Counted from the first letter of the stretch, positions 1-8,591 are shown. The stretch: DNA of 64,000 bases from Brevundimonas sp. UBA7506 (GCF_002479495.1 NZ_DLNQ01000010.1:301555-365554); one strand, 5' to 3'. Translations and numbers: made by a program. The notes: generated by a model from the letters alone, not told the origin.

Positions 1-156
1 CAGGTCCAGCAAAATGAGGTCGTAGTCATAGATCTTGCCCAGATCGATGCCTTCTTCACCCAGGTCGGTCGTATAGACATTAAAGCCTTCCGACTTGAGC
101 ATCAGTTCGATGCTCTGGGCCGTGGCGTGATCGTCTTCAATCAGCAGGACGCGCAT
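1..156 (-). CDS. ctrA: Cell-cycle response regulator CtrA (5' end only)
   Basis: The 52 residues visible run from MRVLLIEDD to [10 protein letters not shown] and match the receiver domain of CtrA, the OmpR-family master regulator of the Caulobacter cell cycle. The acidic pair (ED/D at 7-9) and the phospho-acceptor Asp in LILLDL are present. The rest of the receiver and the winged-helix DNA-binding domain lie beyond the window edge. CtrA is phosphorylated through the CckA-ChpT relay, and cckA lies about 3.3 kb away. The upstream side holds CtrA-type and CcrM-type motifs, in keeping with the autoregulation known for this gene. The near-identity of the visible stretch to Caulobacter CtrA as I recall it makes the call firm. 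Confidence 0.95.
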   Translation of the reverse strand, partial: MRVLLIEDDHATAQSIELMLKSEGFNVYTTDLGEEGIDLGKIYDYDLILLDL

Positions 157-226
157 TCATGCCCCTCCAGGCAAAGCTTTGGCTCGGCCGCCAAGGGAGC
201 GACAGCCGGGTAACCTTGTTCCAACG

Positions 227-344
227 TTAACGGGTCAAAACCTTAAGAAGGGTTAACGGGTCCCGATATGAAACGCCTAAGGTGATTTGCGAATCGCCGT
301 CCAGAGGCCCGAGTCAAGGATTCGTTAATTTATTAACCATGCAG
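227..344. promoter_or_regulatory. CtrA-type box cluster upstream of ctrA
   Basis: TTAA half-sites sit at 227-230, 243-246, 253-256, 325-328 and 333-336. The last two form the inverted repeat GTTAAT-TT-ATTAAC (324-337), which runs into TTAACCAT (333-340), the classic CtrA half-box. The 243/253 pair is spaced TTAA-N6-TTAA, one base short of consensus. CtrA autoregulation at its own promoters is established in Caulobacter; binding here is inferred from sequence. Confidence 0.7.
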
Positions 345-537
345 CGCGCCTTGCCCCCTTGACGCGCGCATCATCCCCCGCCGCGCATCCATCGCTCCAC
401 AGCCGATCCCGCGCGGGACAAGGCGAAACGACCGATTCTGACGTTGATTAGGACAAGATTCCTAACCCACCCCTCTGTACGACACATGATGGGGACGACA
501 GAAGAATAGGTTCGGGAGCAACTGACGACATGGAATC
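291..537. promoter_or_regulatory. Cluster of six GANTC (CcrM) methylation sites
   Basis: GANTC occurs at 291-295, 311-315, 319-323, 434-438, 457-461 and 533-537, that is six sites in 247 bp, against roughly one per 256 bp by chance. Three lie within 33 bp next to the CtrA-type boxes. In Caulobacter a CcrM site in ctrA P1 makes the promoter respond to replication-fork passage through GcrA. The last site falls just inside the divergent gene at 530. No other gene was seen in the 373-bp gap 157-529. Confidence 0.75.
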
Positions 538-916
538 CTATCGGGCCGAGCCCTATCGCGTGCCGGTGACGGAGGGCGACCGCATCCGGGCCGACGCGGC
601 CCTGCATCTGGCGGCCTACGCCTTCGGGGTTCCGGCCAGCGAGATGCTCCGGCGTGAACGGACGCGCCCGCGCGCCTGCCGCGCCCGCTGGTCGGCCATG
701 TATCTGGCCCATGTCTCCTACGGCTGGCCGCTGGAGCGGGTCGGCCACGCCTTCGGCCTGAACCGGGCCACCGCCTCGACCGCCTGCCGCTGGGCCGAGG
801 ACGCACGCGACGACGACCGCTACGACGCGGTGATGGATGGGCTGGAGTCGGGCCTGCGCGCCGTCTCGGAACTGCCCGCCGTCGACCTGGCCCTCGCCCT
901 GGGAGCCGCGCGATGA
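530..916 (+). CDS. DnaA domain-IV-like helix-turn-helix protein
   Basis: This 128-residue protein carries a helix-turn-helix at about residues 50-92 (RARWSAMYLAHVSYGWPLER, then VGHAFGLNRATASTACR). It resembles the DNA-binding domain IV of DnaA, where a conserved helix, a G-x-x-F/FG segment and an alanine/cysteine helix contact the DnaA box. There is no AAA+ domain, so it is not an initiator; it is more likely a small DNA-binding regulator. It overlaps the next gene by ATGA, so the two are probably translated together. The divergent arrangement with ctrA and the GANTC-rich upstream region suggest cell-cycle-timed expression. The molecular target is unknown. Confidence 0.75.
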   Translation: MESYRAEPYRVPVTEGDRIRADAALHLAAYAFGVPASEMLRRERTRPRACRARWSAMYLAHVSYGWPLERVGHAFGLNRATASTACRWAEDARDDDRYDAVMDGLESGLRAVSELPAVDLALALGAAR

Positions 917-1644
917 GCCTGCCCCAAAAACGTATGCTGGAACGCGCCCGATCCTTGCTGGACCGCCCCGGCGCCTGGCTGGATCAGTCGGGCGGGGCCT
1001 ACCCCTTGAGGCTCGGCGGCGACCGGCGCGGGCGGGTGGTGCTGACCCTGGACGAGGCGGCGTTTCGCGCCTTGGTCGAACGGCCGGGCCTGAGGCGACG
1101 CGACGGCGGCGGCTGGCTGCCGCGCCCGACGCCCGCCCGCAACACCTCGCTGTCGCCCTCGCTGCCCGGCCGCCCCGGCCTGATCGAGGGCGAGCGCCCG
1201 GTCATGGAGGCCGACGGACGCCTGACCACGCGCCGCGCCAATCTGGGCGAAAGCCCCGTCGCCTGGCTGGCCCGGCGCAAGGACGCCTCGGGCCGCCCCT
1301 GGCTGACCCCCGCCGAGGTCGCGGCGGGCGAACGCCTGCGCCATGAGGCCGAGATCGCCCTCAGCGGCCCCTCCCTGACCATGCGCTGGGACGCCCTGCC
1401 CCGCTCCGGCGGCGGCAGTTCGGCCCGCGTCGAACCCGGCGATCGCGCCCTGTCGGCCTCGGCCCGCGTCGAGGCGGCGCTGAGCGCCTGCGGCCCGCGC
1501 CTGCGCGCCCTGGTCGAGCGCGTCTGCATCCATGGCACATCGCTGCAACTGGCGGAACAGGACCTGTCGCTGCGTCGTCGCCAGGGCAAGACCGTGCTGA
1601 AACAGGGGTTGCAGGCCCTGGCCGATCACTACGGGATCGGGTGA
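913..1644 (+). CDS. DUF6456 domain protein
   Basis: The product has 243 residues. The C-terminal half (about 120-243) contains SPVAWLARRKDASGRPWLTP and ends in a helical LALRxLVERVC-type segment; I recognise this as DUF6456, a domain of unknown function found in alphaproteobacteria and often beside helix-turn-helix genes. The N-terminal half is variable and rich in Arg and Pro. No membrane segment or signal peptide is visible. The start overlaps the stop of the upstream DnaA-IV-like gene by four bases, pointing to an operon. A DNA-linked role is plausible from context only. Confidence 0.75.
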   Translation: MSLPQKRMLERARSLLDRPGAWLDQSGGAYPLRLGGDRRGRVVLTLDEAAFRALVERPGLRRRDGGGWLPRPTPARNTSLSPSLPGRPGLIEGERPVMEADGRLTTRRANLGESPVAWLARRKDASGRPWLTPAEVAAGERLRHEAEIALSGPSLTMRWDALPRSGGGSSARVEPGDRALSASARVEAALSACGPRLRALVERVCIHGTSLQLAEQDLSLRRRQGKTVLKQGLQALADHYGIG

Positions 1645-1662
1645 GAAACAGACGTCCTCAAC

Positions 1663-2064
1663 GTCCGCTATGGGTGGGAAGCGGACATTCGACAATCGAG
1701 CAGGAGCTAGCTCATCAGCTCACGGCAAGTTCCTAGCTCGAACCACTATCCAGAAAAGAGTTCCGGCAAGCATCAGTGAAGAACCAAAACCAACGTAGTC
1801 GGCAACTTCGTCGTTTCTAAAAACCGGAGACAATGCGCCGATAAAGAGAAGGATAACGACCGTTGCCCAGAACAGACGCTTGTTGTGGTCAAACATACGT
1901 ACTCCTCTAGCCGCGACAACTCAGCCGAAGTTCGAGCGTATCACAGCCAAGCTGAATGTCCGCAACGGGTCGTTTTCGGTCCTGGGCTTCGATGCCGAAA
2001 GCGGACGTCGGCCTACGGGCCGAAAAGAGGTCGGCGTCAAAGTCAGCTAAGGGTGGAAAGCAGA
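1663..2064. repeat. Decayed palindromic intergenic repeats (GTCCGC...GCGGAC type)
   Basis: GTCCGC at 1663-1668 pairs with GCGGAC at 1681-1686 around TATGGGTGGGAA. A second pair is at 1958-1963 and 2001-2006, and a diverged copy (GTCAGC/AGCAGAC) lies at about 2042-2064. A further relic with TTCGCTATGGGTCGA is near 3238-3262. They flank the small membrane gene and the secreted orphan. I recall similar elements between genes in Sphingomonas and Brevundimonas. No other gene was seen in 1897-2101. Confidence 0.5.
1720..1896 (-). CDS. Small two-span membrane protein, 58 residues
   Basis: Reading the minus strand from ATG at 1896 to TGA at 1720 gives 58 residues starting MFDHNKRLFW. Two hydrophobic stretches (about 8-22, ATVVILLFIGAL, and 36-51, VGFGSSLMLAGTLFWIVV) are separated by a short charged loop, RNDE. 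The basic tail VRARNLP suggests that the C-terminus stays in the cytoplasm. A convincing ribosome site (GAGGAG) lies seven bases before the ATG. The DNA is clearly less GC-rich than its neighbours. I do not recognise a family. A short ORF can arise by chance, but the ribosome site and coherent hydrophobic pattern favour a real gene. Confidence 0.55.
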   Translation of the reverse strand: MFDHNKRLFWATVVILLFIGALSPVFRNDEVADYVGFGSSLMLAGTLFWIVVRARNLP

Positions 2065-2101
2065 CCTAGGCTTGCAGCCTTTGGGAGGCCTCCGCGGGCG
2101 G

Positions 2102-3124
2102 TTACAGAACGGGTGCGAACGGTTCGACTGACCATTCTGTAACGCGCCATTCCTGGCCAGCGGTGCGCCGCCAAACCTGACGATAGTTGGCGTATAGCGA
2201 GCCACTGCTTGGTTCGGCGGACTTGGACGCATGCCCGCTCACCTCCACGACCGTAGCCGACACACCATTGAAAGCAACCGGACGGAAACTTAGGCTGGGG
2301 GCTTCCTCCGACCTGGCGATCAAGAAATCCGTGGCTCCCCCTGCGTCGCGTCCGCCCGGGTTCGGCGGAACATCTTCACCGGCCCACCGCAGCCGGGTCC
2401 AAGGATCCACGCCCGTGGCGCGAGCCCACTCCGCTCGCTTGCGGGCTACGGAGTCATCCTGCCGGACGCTCGTCTTACGGTGCGCCAAACCCATGACTTC
2501 GGCGGCGGCTATTTGGTCGCCAGTTAGCCGCCGGCAATAATGAAGTCGCGTGACTGCATCCGAAAGGAAATCGTGAGGGATCGCTGCACAACCGGGGAGC
2601 AGCCGCTCTGCCAGTTGAGCCAGGAGCCGGGAGAAAAACAGTGTTCCACTGTCCTGGCAGTTGCTCGCCGCCCGCTGCCGATTGATCGCCGGGCTTCGCG
2701 AGTTGGCAGCCGGCAGGCCAATTTCTGCAAACACCGCCCCGCCGTCCATGCATACGCCCTCTGACCCCTGTCTTGGAATGACGGCTAGGTCGGCGACCTG
2801 ACCTGCGGCTTGGACTTGGCTCCAGACGTCGAGGGGGACATCGGCGTGCATCAAGCTGCCGACGCCCGCCGTTACCTCGACGGACGGGTTCTGGCCCGGA
2901 CGGCGAACGAAGGCGACCGCTGGCCGTGCTCCGCCCCCCTCAAGGTAGAACGCACGATAGACTTCGACCCCTTGAGCCGTCTCCACCTCTAATGGCTGAA
3001 GCCCCAGTTGTTGCCGAAGCTCAGCCCGGCCCGTTTCCGTGCATACCTCATTTCGCCGCGCGCCCGTGCAGTGCGCGGTAGGCGATACAACCACTTGGAT
3101 CGTAAGGGCGAGCAACAAGGACAT
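2102..3124 (-). CDS. Hypothetical secreted protein
   Basis: This 340-residue protein begins with a short hydrophobic stretch, MSLLLALTIQVVVSP, that may be a signal peptide, followed by a Cys-containing region (TAHCTGARRNEVC). No catalytic motif or known domain was recognised. Several cysteines in the body (for example SEGVCMDG, SNCQDSG, LPGCAA, LHYCRR) would fit a disulfide-bonded periplasmic protein. An in-frame TAG stands two codons before the chosen ATG, so translation cannot start earlier; the AGGAG lies right against the ATG, so a later start is possible. Base composition is lower in GC than the flanking conserved genes. Confidence 0.5.
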   Translation of the reverse strand: MSLLLALTIQVVVSPTAHCTGARRNEVCTETGRAELRQQLGLQPLEVETAQGVEVYRAFYLEGGGARPAVAFVRRPGQNPSVEVTAGVGSLMHADVPLDVWSQVQAAGQVADLAVIPRQGSEGVCMDGGAVFAEIGLPAANSRSPAINRQRAASNCQDSGTLFFSRLLAQLAERLLPGCAAIPHDFLSDAVTRLHYCRRLTGDQIAAAEVMGLAHRKTSVRQDDSVARKRAEWARATGVDPWTRLRWAGEDVPPNPGGRDAGGATDFLIARSEEAPSLSFRPVAFNGVSATVVEVSGHASKSAEPSSGSLYANYRQVWRRTAGQEWRVTEWSVEPFAPVL

Positions 3125-3309
3125 CTCCTATCTGCCCATCCCTTCGCCCAGTTGTCGAGGCAGATCAGGAAGGCCTCGCCAAACTGCACACCTAATCCCG
3201 GACGGCATCTTCCGGCCAATGCCGTGGCTCATCTAAGGTTCGCTATGGGTCGATTTGCGAAATAGGTGTCCCGCGCGAAAGCAGACTCGCGCGCCCCAGT
3301 CACTCCGCC

Positions 3310-3428
3310 GCCCTCCCGGCCGTAGCGAAGCGAAGCGCCGGGGCTCAGGCGACTGCACCTGATGGGGGCGAGGGTTTGAAATCCGCCGCCTGGGTTCCGG
3401 GTTCTGCCGCGCAGCCCCGGGATGACGG
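3310..3428. repeat. Intergenic gap with a degenerate paired repeat
   Basis: The gap 3125-3438 holds no convincing gene. Its cckA-proximal part carries a CTGGGTTCCGGGTTC arm followed by GCAGCCCCGGGATGACGG, nearly identical to the right arm of the repeat ending at 11534, with a looser CCCTCCCGGCCGTAGCG left partner. The same element family also occurs at 25768 and 41590. Confidence 0.5.
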
Positions 3429-3438
3429 CGGTGAAGGT

Positions 3439-5496
3439 TTAGCTCGCGTGCAGTTGCTGCTTCACGCGTTCGGCCAGGGTCTTGATGTCCAGCGGCTTGG
3501 GCAGGAAGGAGACGCCGGTTTCGTCCTGCAGCAGGTCCGAGAAGTCGCTCTCGGCATAGCCCGAGATGAACATGACCGGGGCGTCGCCGAGGAAGGGTCG
3601 CGCCTTGCGCAGCAAGGACGGACCGTCCAGCCCCGGCATGATGACGTCGGAGATCATCATGTCGATCTGGCCGGCCCATTCCTCGGCCAGGATCAGGGCC
3701 TCCTCGCCGTCGGCGGCCTCGATCACCTCATAGCCGCGCTGGCGCAGCAGGCGGGCGGCGATGCCGCGCACGGCGGCCTCGTCCTCGACGAACAGGATGC
3801 GGCCGGCGCCCGACAGGTCGCGCGGCGCGGCCTTGACCACCTTCTCGACCACCGGGGCGGCGACCAGTTCCTCGGCCGAGGCGGCGGGCAGGAAGATGCG
3901 GAAGGCGGCGCCGGCGCCTTCGATGTTCGAGACGCTGATGTGGCCGCCCGCCTGCTGGACGATGCCATAGACGGTGGCCAGGCCCATGCCGGTGCCTTCG
4001 TTGACCGCCTTGGTGGTGAAGAAGGGCTCGAAGATCTTGTCCAGCAGTTCCGGCGGCACGCCGGGACCGGTGTCGGACACCTCGATCAGGGCGATCTCGC
4101 CCTTGGCCTCGCGCCAGCCCATGTCGCGAGCCTGCCCCTCGGTCAGGCGGCGGGTCTTGATGGTGACGACGCCCGCGCCCGGTTCGACCACGCCGCGCAT
4201 GGCGTCGCGGGCGTTGACCGCCAGGTTCATGACGGCGGTTTCCAGCTGGCTCTTGTCGGCCAGGACCAGCGGCATGTCGCGGCCGTAGTCGGTCTCCAGA
4301 CGCACGTCCTCGCGCAGCAGACGGCGCAGCAGGACCGCGAATTCCCCGACCAGTTCGCCCAGGTCCAGACGCTCGCGCCGCACCGTGGACTTGCGCGAGA
4401 AGGCCAGCAGCTTGCGCACCAGGTCGGCAGCGCGGATGCCGGTCTGGCGGATCTGGTTCAGGCCGTCATAGGAGGGGTCGCCGACCGGATGGCGCTCCAG
4501 CAGCTCGGACAGCTGCATCTGGATGGCGGTCAGCAGGTTGTTGAAGTCGTGGGCCACGCCGCCGGCCAGCTGGCCCACGGCCTGCATCTTCTGGGCCTGC
4601 GACAGCTGCAGCTCCATCGACTTCTGTGACGAGACGTCGAACAGCCAGACGCGGCGCTTGTCGCCTTCCGGCGCGACATAGAGGTGCAGGTGACGGTCGG
4701 GATAGGCGCGGGCCACCAGCTCGATCGGCCCCGAAGACCCGGCCGCCAGCTTGGCCTTCGCCTCGGTCACGCCCGCCAGATCGAACAGGTGGCCAAACGC
4801 CGCGTCGCCCGAGGCGGCCGGGCCGGTCAGGACGGCGAGCGCGGCGTTGGAATCCTCGGCCCTGCCCGCGAACAGGTCGTCGCCGGCGATCACCGTCGAA
4901 CCGAAGGGCGCGCCGGCGGCCATGGCGCGGGCCTCGCCGCTGACCTTGGCGGGGGCGGCGACGGGGGCGGCCTGCGGCACCGGCAGGACGGCGTCGGGCG
5001 CGGCGCGGACCAGGAAACGCCCCTGCCCCGCCTGACCGATCAGGACCTCAATCTCGCGCGCGCCGATCTGGACAATGGCGCGGCCCTGATGGCCTTCGCG
5101 AGCCTGGGCGAAGGCCATGTAGAGGGCTTGCGCAGACTTGCCGCGCGGAAGCGAAGTAACGGCGCCGTTCTCCTCGGCCCAGGCGGCGTTGTAGGCCAGC
5201 ACCTGACCGGACGGCCACACCAGCGCCGCCGGCTCGGCCATGGCGTCCAGCATCTCGACCGCCGTGTCGCCGTGAGCCCGGCGCACCTCGGCCCGGCCGA
5301 AGGCGAACAGCCAGATCACCGCCGTGGCGCCCGCCGCGAAGATCAGGATCAGACCGGGCGCCGTGAAGGCGTTGGCGCGAAACGCCGGATAGACCATGGC
5401 CGCGACCGCCAGGGAGAAACCCAGCGCCATCACCACCAACAGGGGATCAAAGGTCGGACGGCGCGTCATCGCCGCCTTCGGCCGGGAAATCGTCAT
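3439..5496 (-). CDS. cckA: Hybrid histidine kinase CckA
   Basis: CckA is the membrane kinase-phosphatase that feeds phosphate through ChpT to CtrA and CpdR. The product (about 685 residues) has two N-terminal membrane helices ([20 protein letters not shown] and [18 protein letters not shown]), a PAS-like sensing region, a dimerisation helix with the phospho-acceptor His in [11 protein letters not shown] (around residue 320), an ATPase domain with N, G1 and G2 boxes ([29 protein letters not shown]), and a C-terminal receiver with its Asp in [10 protein letters not shown] and Lys in FLPKPL. I chose ATG 5496, preceded by AGGACGCC; an in-frame ATG at 5532 would add 12 residues but would put a CtrA-type box inside the gene. 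Confidence 0.93.
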   Translation of the reverse strand: MTISRPKAAMTRRPTFDPLLVVMALGFSLAVAAMVYPAFRANAFTAPGLILIFAAGATAVIWLFAFGRAEVRRAHGDTAVEMLDAMAEPAALVWPSGQVLAYNAAWAEENGAVTSLPRGKSAQALYMAFAQAREGHQGRAIVQIGAREIEVLIGQAGQGRFLVRAAPDAVLPVPQAAPVAAPAKVSGEARAMAAGAPFGSTVIAGDDLFAGRAEDSNAALAVLTGPAASGDAAFGHLFDLAGVTEAKAKLAAGSSGPIELVARAYPDRHLHLYVAPEGDKRRVWLFDVSSQKSMELQLSQAQKMQAVGQLAGGVAHDFNNLLTAIQMQLSELLERHPVGDPSYDGLNQIRQTGIRAADLVRKLLAFSRKSTVRRERLDLGELVGEFAVLLRRLLREDVRLETDYGRDMPLVLADKSQLETAVMNLAVNARDAMRGVVEPGAGVVTIKTRRLTEGQARDMGWREAKGEIALIEVSDTGPGVPPELLDKIFEPFFTTKAVNEGTGMGLATVYGIVQQAGGHISVSNIEGAGAAFRIFLPAASAEELVAAPVVEKVVKAAPRDLSGAGRILFVEDEAAVRGIAARLLRQRGYEVIEAADGEEALILAEEWAGQIDMMISDVIMPGLDGPSLLRKARPFLGDAPVMFISGYAESDFSDLLQDETGVSFLPKPLDIKTLAERVKQQLHAS

Positions 5497-5512
5497 GGCG
5501 TCCTGCCCGCGC

Positions 5513-5526
5513 GAATCATTAACCAT
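5513..5526. promoter_or_regulatory. GANTC plus TTAACCAT motif upstream of cckA
   Basis: GAATC (5513-5517) is followed after one base by TTAACCAT (5519-5526), 17-30 bases upstream of the preferred cckA start. The combination of a CcrM site and a CtrA half-box suggests cell-cycle control of cckA. A single half-site is weak evidence on its own. Confidence 0.45.
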
Positions 5527-5566
5527 CAGCATACCGAAGCTCGTTCGTGCGCCCTAACGAGACGCC

Positions 5567-5711
5567 TCTCCCTCCCCTTCATGGGGAGGGTGGTCGCGCG
5601 GCGACCGGGTGGGGAGGGCTGGGTGAAACGGGCGCAGCGCTTGATCAGCCACGCCGCCCCCACCCGTCTGACGCTGCGCGTCAGCCACCCTCCCCATGAA
5701 GGGGAGGGAGA
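5567..5711. repeat. Paired inverted intergenic repeat
   Basis: Two arms of about 27 bp (5567-5593 and 5685-5711), each internally palindromic around TTCATGGGGAGGG, are near-perfect inverted copies of each other. They enclose about 90 bp with no gene. Transcribed, this would fold into a long stem; it lies between flhB and cckA, both on the minus strand, and may act as a terminator. Confidence 0.7.
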
Positions 5712-5728
5712 AACACGGCGCTGCATTA

Positions 5729-6805
5729 TCACCGCCGCTTCCGTCCCTGCATGACGAAGCCGATCACCTTGGCCGCCGCCTCGAAATGTTCACGCGGGAT
5801 GACCTCGTCCACCTCGACCGTCGCATAGAGGGCGCGGGCCAGGGGCACGTTCTCGACGATCGGCACGCCGCTCTCCTTCGCCAGCTCCCGGATGCGCAGA
5901 GCCACCGCATCGACGCCCTTGGCGACGCAGATGGGGGCGCCGTCGCCCTGATCCGGCTCATAGCGCAGAGCCACCGAATAGTGGGTCGGGTTGGTGACGA
6001 TCACCGTGGCGCCCGGCACCGCCTGCATCATGCGCTGACGACTGCGCTGCATACGGATCTGACGCAGCTTGCCCTTCACGTGAGGGTCGCCCTCGGTCTG
6101 CTTGAAGTCTTCCTTCATCTCCTCCTTGGTCATCCGCATCCGCTTGGCGAAGCGGAACTTCTGCCAGATGAAGTCGGCCCCGGCGGTGAAGGCCAGGAAG
6201 ATCAGGGCGGCGATCATCAGCGATCCCGCAAGATCCCGCGCGAAGGGCAGGATGGCGGCCGGACTCATGGCCGCCAGGTTCTCGAACTCGCGGGCGTGGG
6301 GCTTCAGCACCCACCAGCAGACCGCGCCGATGGCGATCAGCTTCAGGAAGGTCTTGATGAACTGGACGATGCCGTCCGGCCCGTAGATGCGCTTGAAGCC
6401 GGACAGCGGGCTGACCGACGACCACTTGGGCTTGAGCTTCTCGGCGGTGAACATGAAGCCCGACTGGGCCAGATTGCCCCCCACCCCGCCGATGATCACC
6501 GCCAGCATCAGGGCCGCCAGGAAGGGCGTCACGGCCCAGACCGCCCTCATGCCGATCTCGACCCCGGCGCCCGCCTCCAGCCCACCCAGCATGGCGTGCG
6601 GCTCGGCCAGGAAGGGCAGCATGTCCTCAGCCATCTGCTGCGAGAAATAGCCGCCGCCGATCAGCAGCACCGCCACGGCGCCGGCCAGGGACATGGCCGC
6701 CGCCACGTCCGGCGACTTGGCGACGTCGCCCTTCTTCCGCGCGTCCTCAAGTTTTCGCGGGGTGGCCTCTTCGGTTTTCGACTCGGGATCGGAACCTTCA
6801 GCCAA
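5729..6805 (-). CDS. flhB: Flagellar export apparatus protein FlhB
   Basis: FlhB is the substrate-specificity switch of the flagellar type III export gate in the inner membrane. The 358 residues start with the typical charged MAEGSDPESKTEEAT segment, followed by four membrane spans between about residues 35 and 210 and a cytoplasmic domain containing NPTH, the self-cleavage site (N/P), in VTNPTHYSVALRY. Length is normal. The start codon is TTG, eight bases inside the end of fliR and preceded by GGGAGG, so it is translationally coupled. It is the last gene of the fliQ-fliR-flhB operon; Caulobacter also keeps cckA beside this operon. Confidence 0.95.
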   Translation of the reverse strand: MAEGSDPESKTEEATPRKLEDARKKGDVAKSPDVAAAMSLAGAVAVLLIGGGYFSQQMAEDMLPFLAEPHAMLGGLEAGAGVEIGMRAVWAVTPFLAALMLAVIIGGVGGNLAQSGFMFTAEKLKPKWSSVSPLSGFKRIYGPDGIVQFIKTFLKLIAIGAVCWWVLKPHAREFENLAAMSPAAILPFARDLAGSLMIAALIFLAFTAGADFIWQKFRFAKRMRMTKEEMKEDFKQTEGDPHVKGKLRQIRMQRSRQRMMQAVPGATVIVTNPTHYSVALRYEPDQGDGAPICVAKGVDAVALRIRELAKESGVPIVENVPLARALYATVEVDEVIPREHFEAAAKVIGFVMQGRKRR

Positions 6806-7568
6806 GGCTCCCTCCCGTGAACACTCGCGTCAGGGCGCGATAGCGGTCGATGAAGATGGTTCCCATCACGCCGAGGCTCAGCGCGAAGATCGAAAGGCCC
6901 AGAAGGACGCTGAGCGGAGCGGCGGCGAAATAGACCTGAAACGCCGGCATGACCCGCGCCACCAGACCGGACGCCAGGTTGAAGATCAGGGCGAAGACCA
7001 GGACCGGCGCGGCCAGCTGGACCCCCAGCATGAAGCTCTGCCCCAGGGTCCGGACAGCCATGGCGGCGAAGTCGGCGGCGATCATCGGCTTGGCGGGCGA
7101 GATGGTCTCGTAGGAGCCCAGGATGCCGGCGATGAACAGGTGATGGGTGTTGGTGGCGAAGATCAGCGTCACCCCCAGCAGCATCAGGAAGGCCGACAGG
7201 GTCGAGCCCGGCGAGGCCTGCAGCGGGTTGGCCGTCTGGGCGAAACCGAGCGTGGTCTGCTGCGAAATGATCTCGCCCGCCGTGACCAGGGCCGTCATGA
7301 AGCTGCGCAGGATGACGCCGATGGCCAGGCCGGTCAGGACCTCGCGGATGATCCAGCCTGCCATGCCCCCCAGGGTCGGCGGCAGGGCCGGCAGGGTCCC
7401 CGCCACCAGCGGCCACATGACCAGCGACAGCAGCAGGGCCAGCGACAGGCGCACGCGCGGCGGCACATAGCTTTCGCCGATGCCGGGGATGGTCATCAGG
7501 ATCGCGCCGATCCGCGCGAAGATCAGCCCGCCGGCCCAGATCTGATCGGCGGTGGCGTAAGGCTCCAT
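6798..7568 (-). CDS. fliR: Flagellar export protein FliR
   Basis: FliR is an inner-membrane component of the flagellar type III export gate, working with FliP and FliQ. The 256-residue product is almost entirely hydrophobic with about six spans, and contains the family-typical segments FARIGAILMTIPGIGE, GEIISQQTTLGFAQTANP and LGVQLAAPVLVFALIFNLASGL. I chose ATG at 7568 (MEPYATADQ), eight bases after the fliQ stop. A longer in-frame reading back to 7781 would run through fliQ and lacks family similarity. The stop overlaps the flhB start. Confidence 0.93.
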   Translation of the reverse strand: MEPYATADQIWAGGLIFARIGAILMTIPGIGESYVPPRVRLSLALLLSLVMWPLVAGTLPALPPTLGGMAGWIIREVLTGLAIGVILRSFMTALVTAGEIISQQTTLGFAQTANPLQASPGSTLSAFLMLLGVTLIFATNTHHLFIAGILGSYETISPAKPMIAADFAAMAVRTLGQSFMLGVQLAAPVLVFALIFNLASGLVARVMPAFQVYFAAAPLSVLLGLSIFALSLGVMGTIFIDRYRALTRVFTGGSLG

Positions 7569-7576
7569 GCGACGGC

Positions 7577-7840
7577 CTACATGCCGGCGATGCGGGCGGC
7601 GATCTCGCGCATGAAGCCGCCCAGCAGCGCCCCCATCAGCGGCAGGAACAGCAGCAGCGAGACGAAGATGGCGATGATCTTGGGCGCATAGATCAGGGTC
7701 TGTTCCTGAATCTGCGTCAGGGCCTGAAACAGACCGATGACCACGCCGACCACCAGGCCGACGACGAGCACGGGGGCGCACAGCTGGATCGTCAGCCAGA
7801 TGGCGTCACGGCCAATATCCAGAACTTCCGCGCCGCTCAT
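7577..7840 (-). CDS. fliQ: Flagellar export protein FliQ
   Basis: FliQ is the small two-span subunit of the flagellar export gate. The 87 residues from MSGAEVLDIGRDAIW include two membrane helices (about 15-38 and 50-75) joined by the conserved loop ALTQIQEQTL, a reliable FliQ signature. ATG 7840 has a GGGAG ribosome site; an ATG two codons earlier is less well placed. It heads the fliQ-fliR-flhB operon and is preceded at 7878-7896 by a CtrA-type box, as expected for a class II flagellar operon in Caulobacterales. Confidence 0.95.
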   Translation of the reverse strand: MSGAEVLDIGRDAIWLTIQLCAPVLVVGLVVGVVIGLFQALTQIQEQTLIYAPKIIAIFVSLLLFLPLMGALLGGFMREIAARIAGM

Positions 7841-7877
7841 CACCACTCCCGGGAACTGGGCAGAAAATGCCGACAGG

Positions 7878-7896
7878 ATGGTTAACAGGCCGTTTA
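7878..7896 (-). promoter_or_regulatory. CtrA-type box of the fliQ operon
   Basis: On the minus strand the site reads TAAA-N7-TTAACCAT, ending 37 bases before the fliQ ATG. It differs from the TTAA-N7-TTAAC consensus in one base of the distal half and is the same arrangement as the site before fliO. CtrA control of fliQ is established in Caulobacter. Confidence 0.8.
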
Positions 7897-7993
7897 GGAA
7901 ACCCGATCGGCACCCCCGTACGTACAGTTCGTTTTGGGCCGATGACGATCTGACGGCTGGATTGATCGCCGCGCCCGGCTATATGGACACGCT

Positions 7994-8581
7994 ATGACCG
8001 ACCACGCGCACAAACCCTCCGTCTCGCAGGCCGAAGCCGAAGCCGCCGTCCGCACCCTGATCCAGTGGGCGGGCGACAATCCCGACCGTGAGGGCCTGCT
8101 GGAAACGCCCAAGCGGGTGGCCAAGTCCTATCGCGAGCTGTTTCAGGGCTATGAGGTCGAACCGCGCGAATATCTGGAAAAGACCTTCGAGGAGGTCGGC
8201 GGCTACGACGAACTGGTCGTGCTGAAGAACATCCGCTTCGTCAGCTTCTGCGAACACCACATGCTGCCGGTCGTCGGCGTGGCCCACGTCGGCTACCTGC
8301 CCACGGACCGCGTTGTCGGCATCTCCAAGCTGGCGCGCGTGGTGCGCGGCTTCGCGCGGCGCCTGCAGATCCAGGAAAAGATGACCTCGGACATCGCCAA
8401 CGCCATCCAGGACGTCCTGCGCCCCCACGGCGTCGGCGTGGTCATCGAGGCCGAGCACAGCTGCATGACCATGCGCGGCGTCGACGTCCCCGGCGCCAGC
8501 CTTTCGACCAGCTGCCTGCTGGGCACCGTCCGCGAAGATCCCCGGACGCGCGAGGAGTTCCTGCGCCTCGTCCGGGGCTGA
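7994..8581 (+). CDS. folE: GTP cyclohydrolase I
   Basis: FolE converts GTP to 7,8-dihydroneopterin triphosphate, the first step of tetrahydrofolate synthesis and also a source of queuosine precursors. The 195-residue protein has the zinc-binding and catalytic segment SFCEHHMLP, the second zinc ligand in [12 protein letters not shown], and the usual HVGYLP and GISKLARVV segments. Length matches bacterial type IA enzymes. It stands alone between the divergent fliQ operon and a convergent broken hydrolase gene whose end is only 10 bp away. Confidence 0.96.
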   Translation: MTDHAHKPSVSQAEAEAAVRTLIQWAGDNPDREGLLETPKRVAKSYRELFQGYEVEPREYLEKTFEEVGGYDELVVLKNIRFVSFCEHHMLPVVGVAHVGYLPTDRVVGISKLARVVRGFARRLQIQEKMTSDIANAIQDVLRPHGVGVVIEAEHSCMTMRGVDVPGASLSTSCLLGTVREDPRTREEFLRLVRG

Positions 8582-8591
8582 CCCTCGCGCC

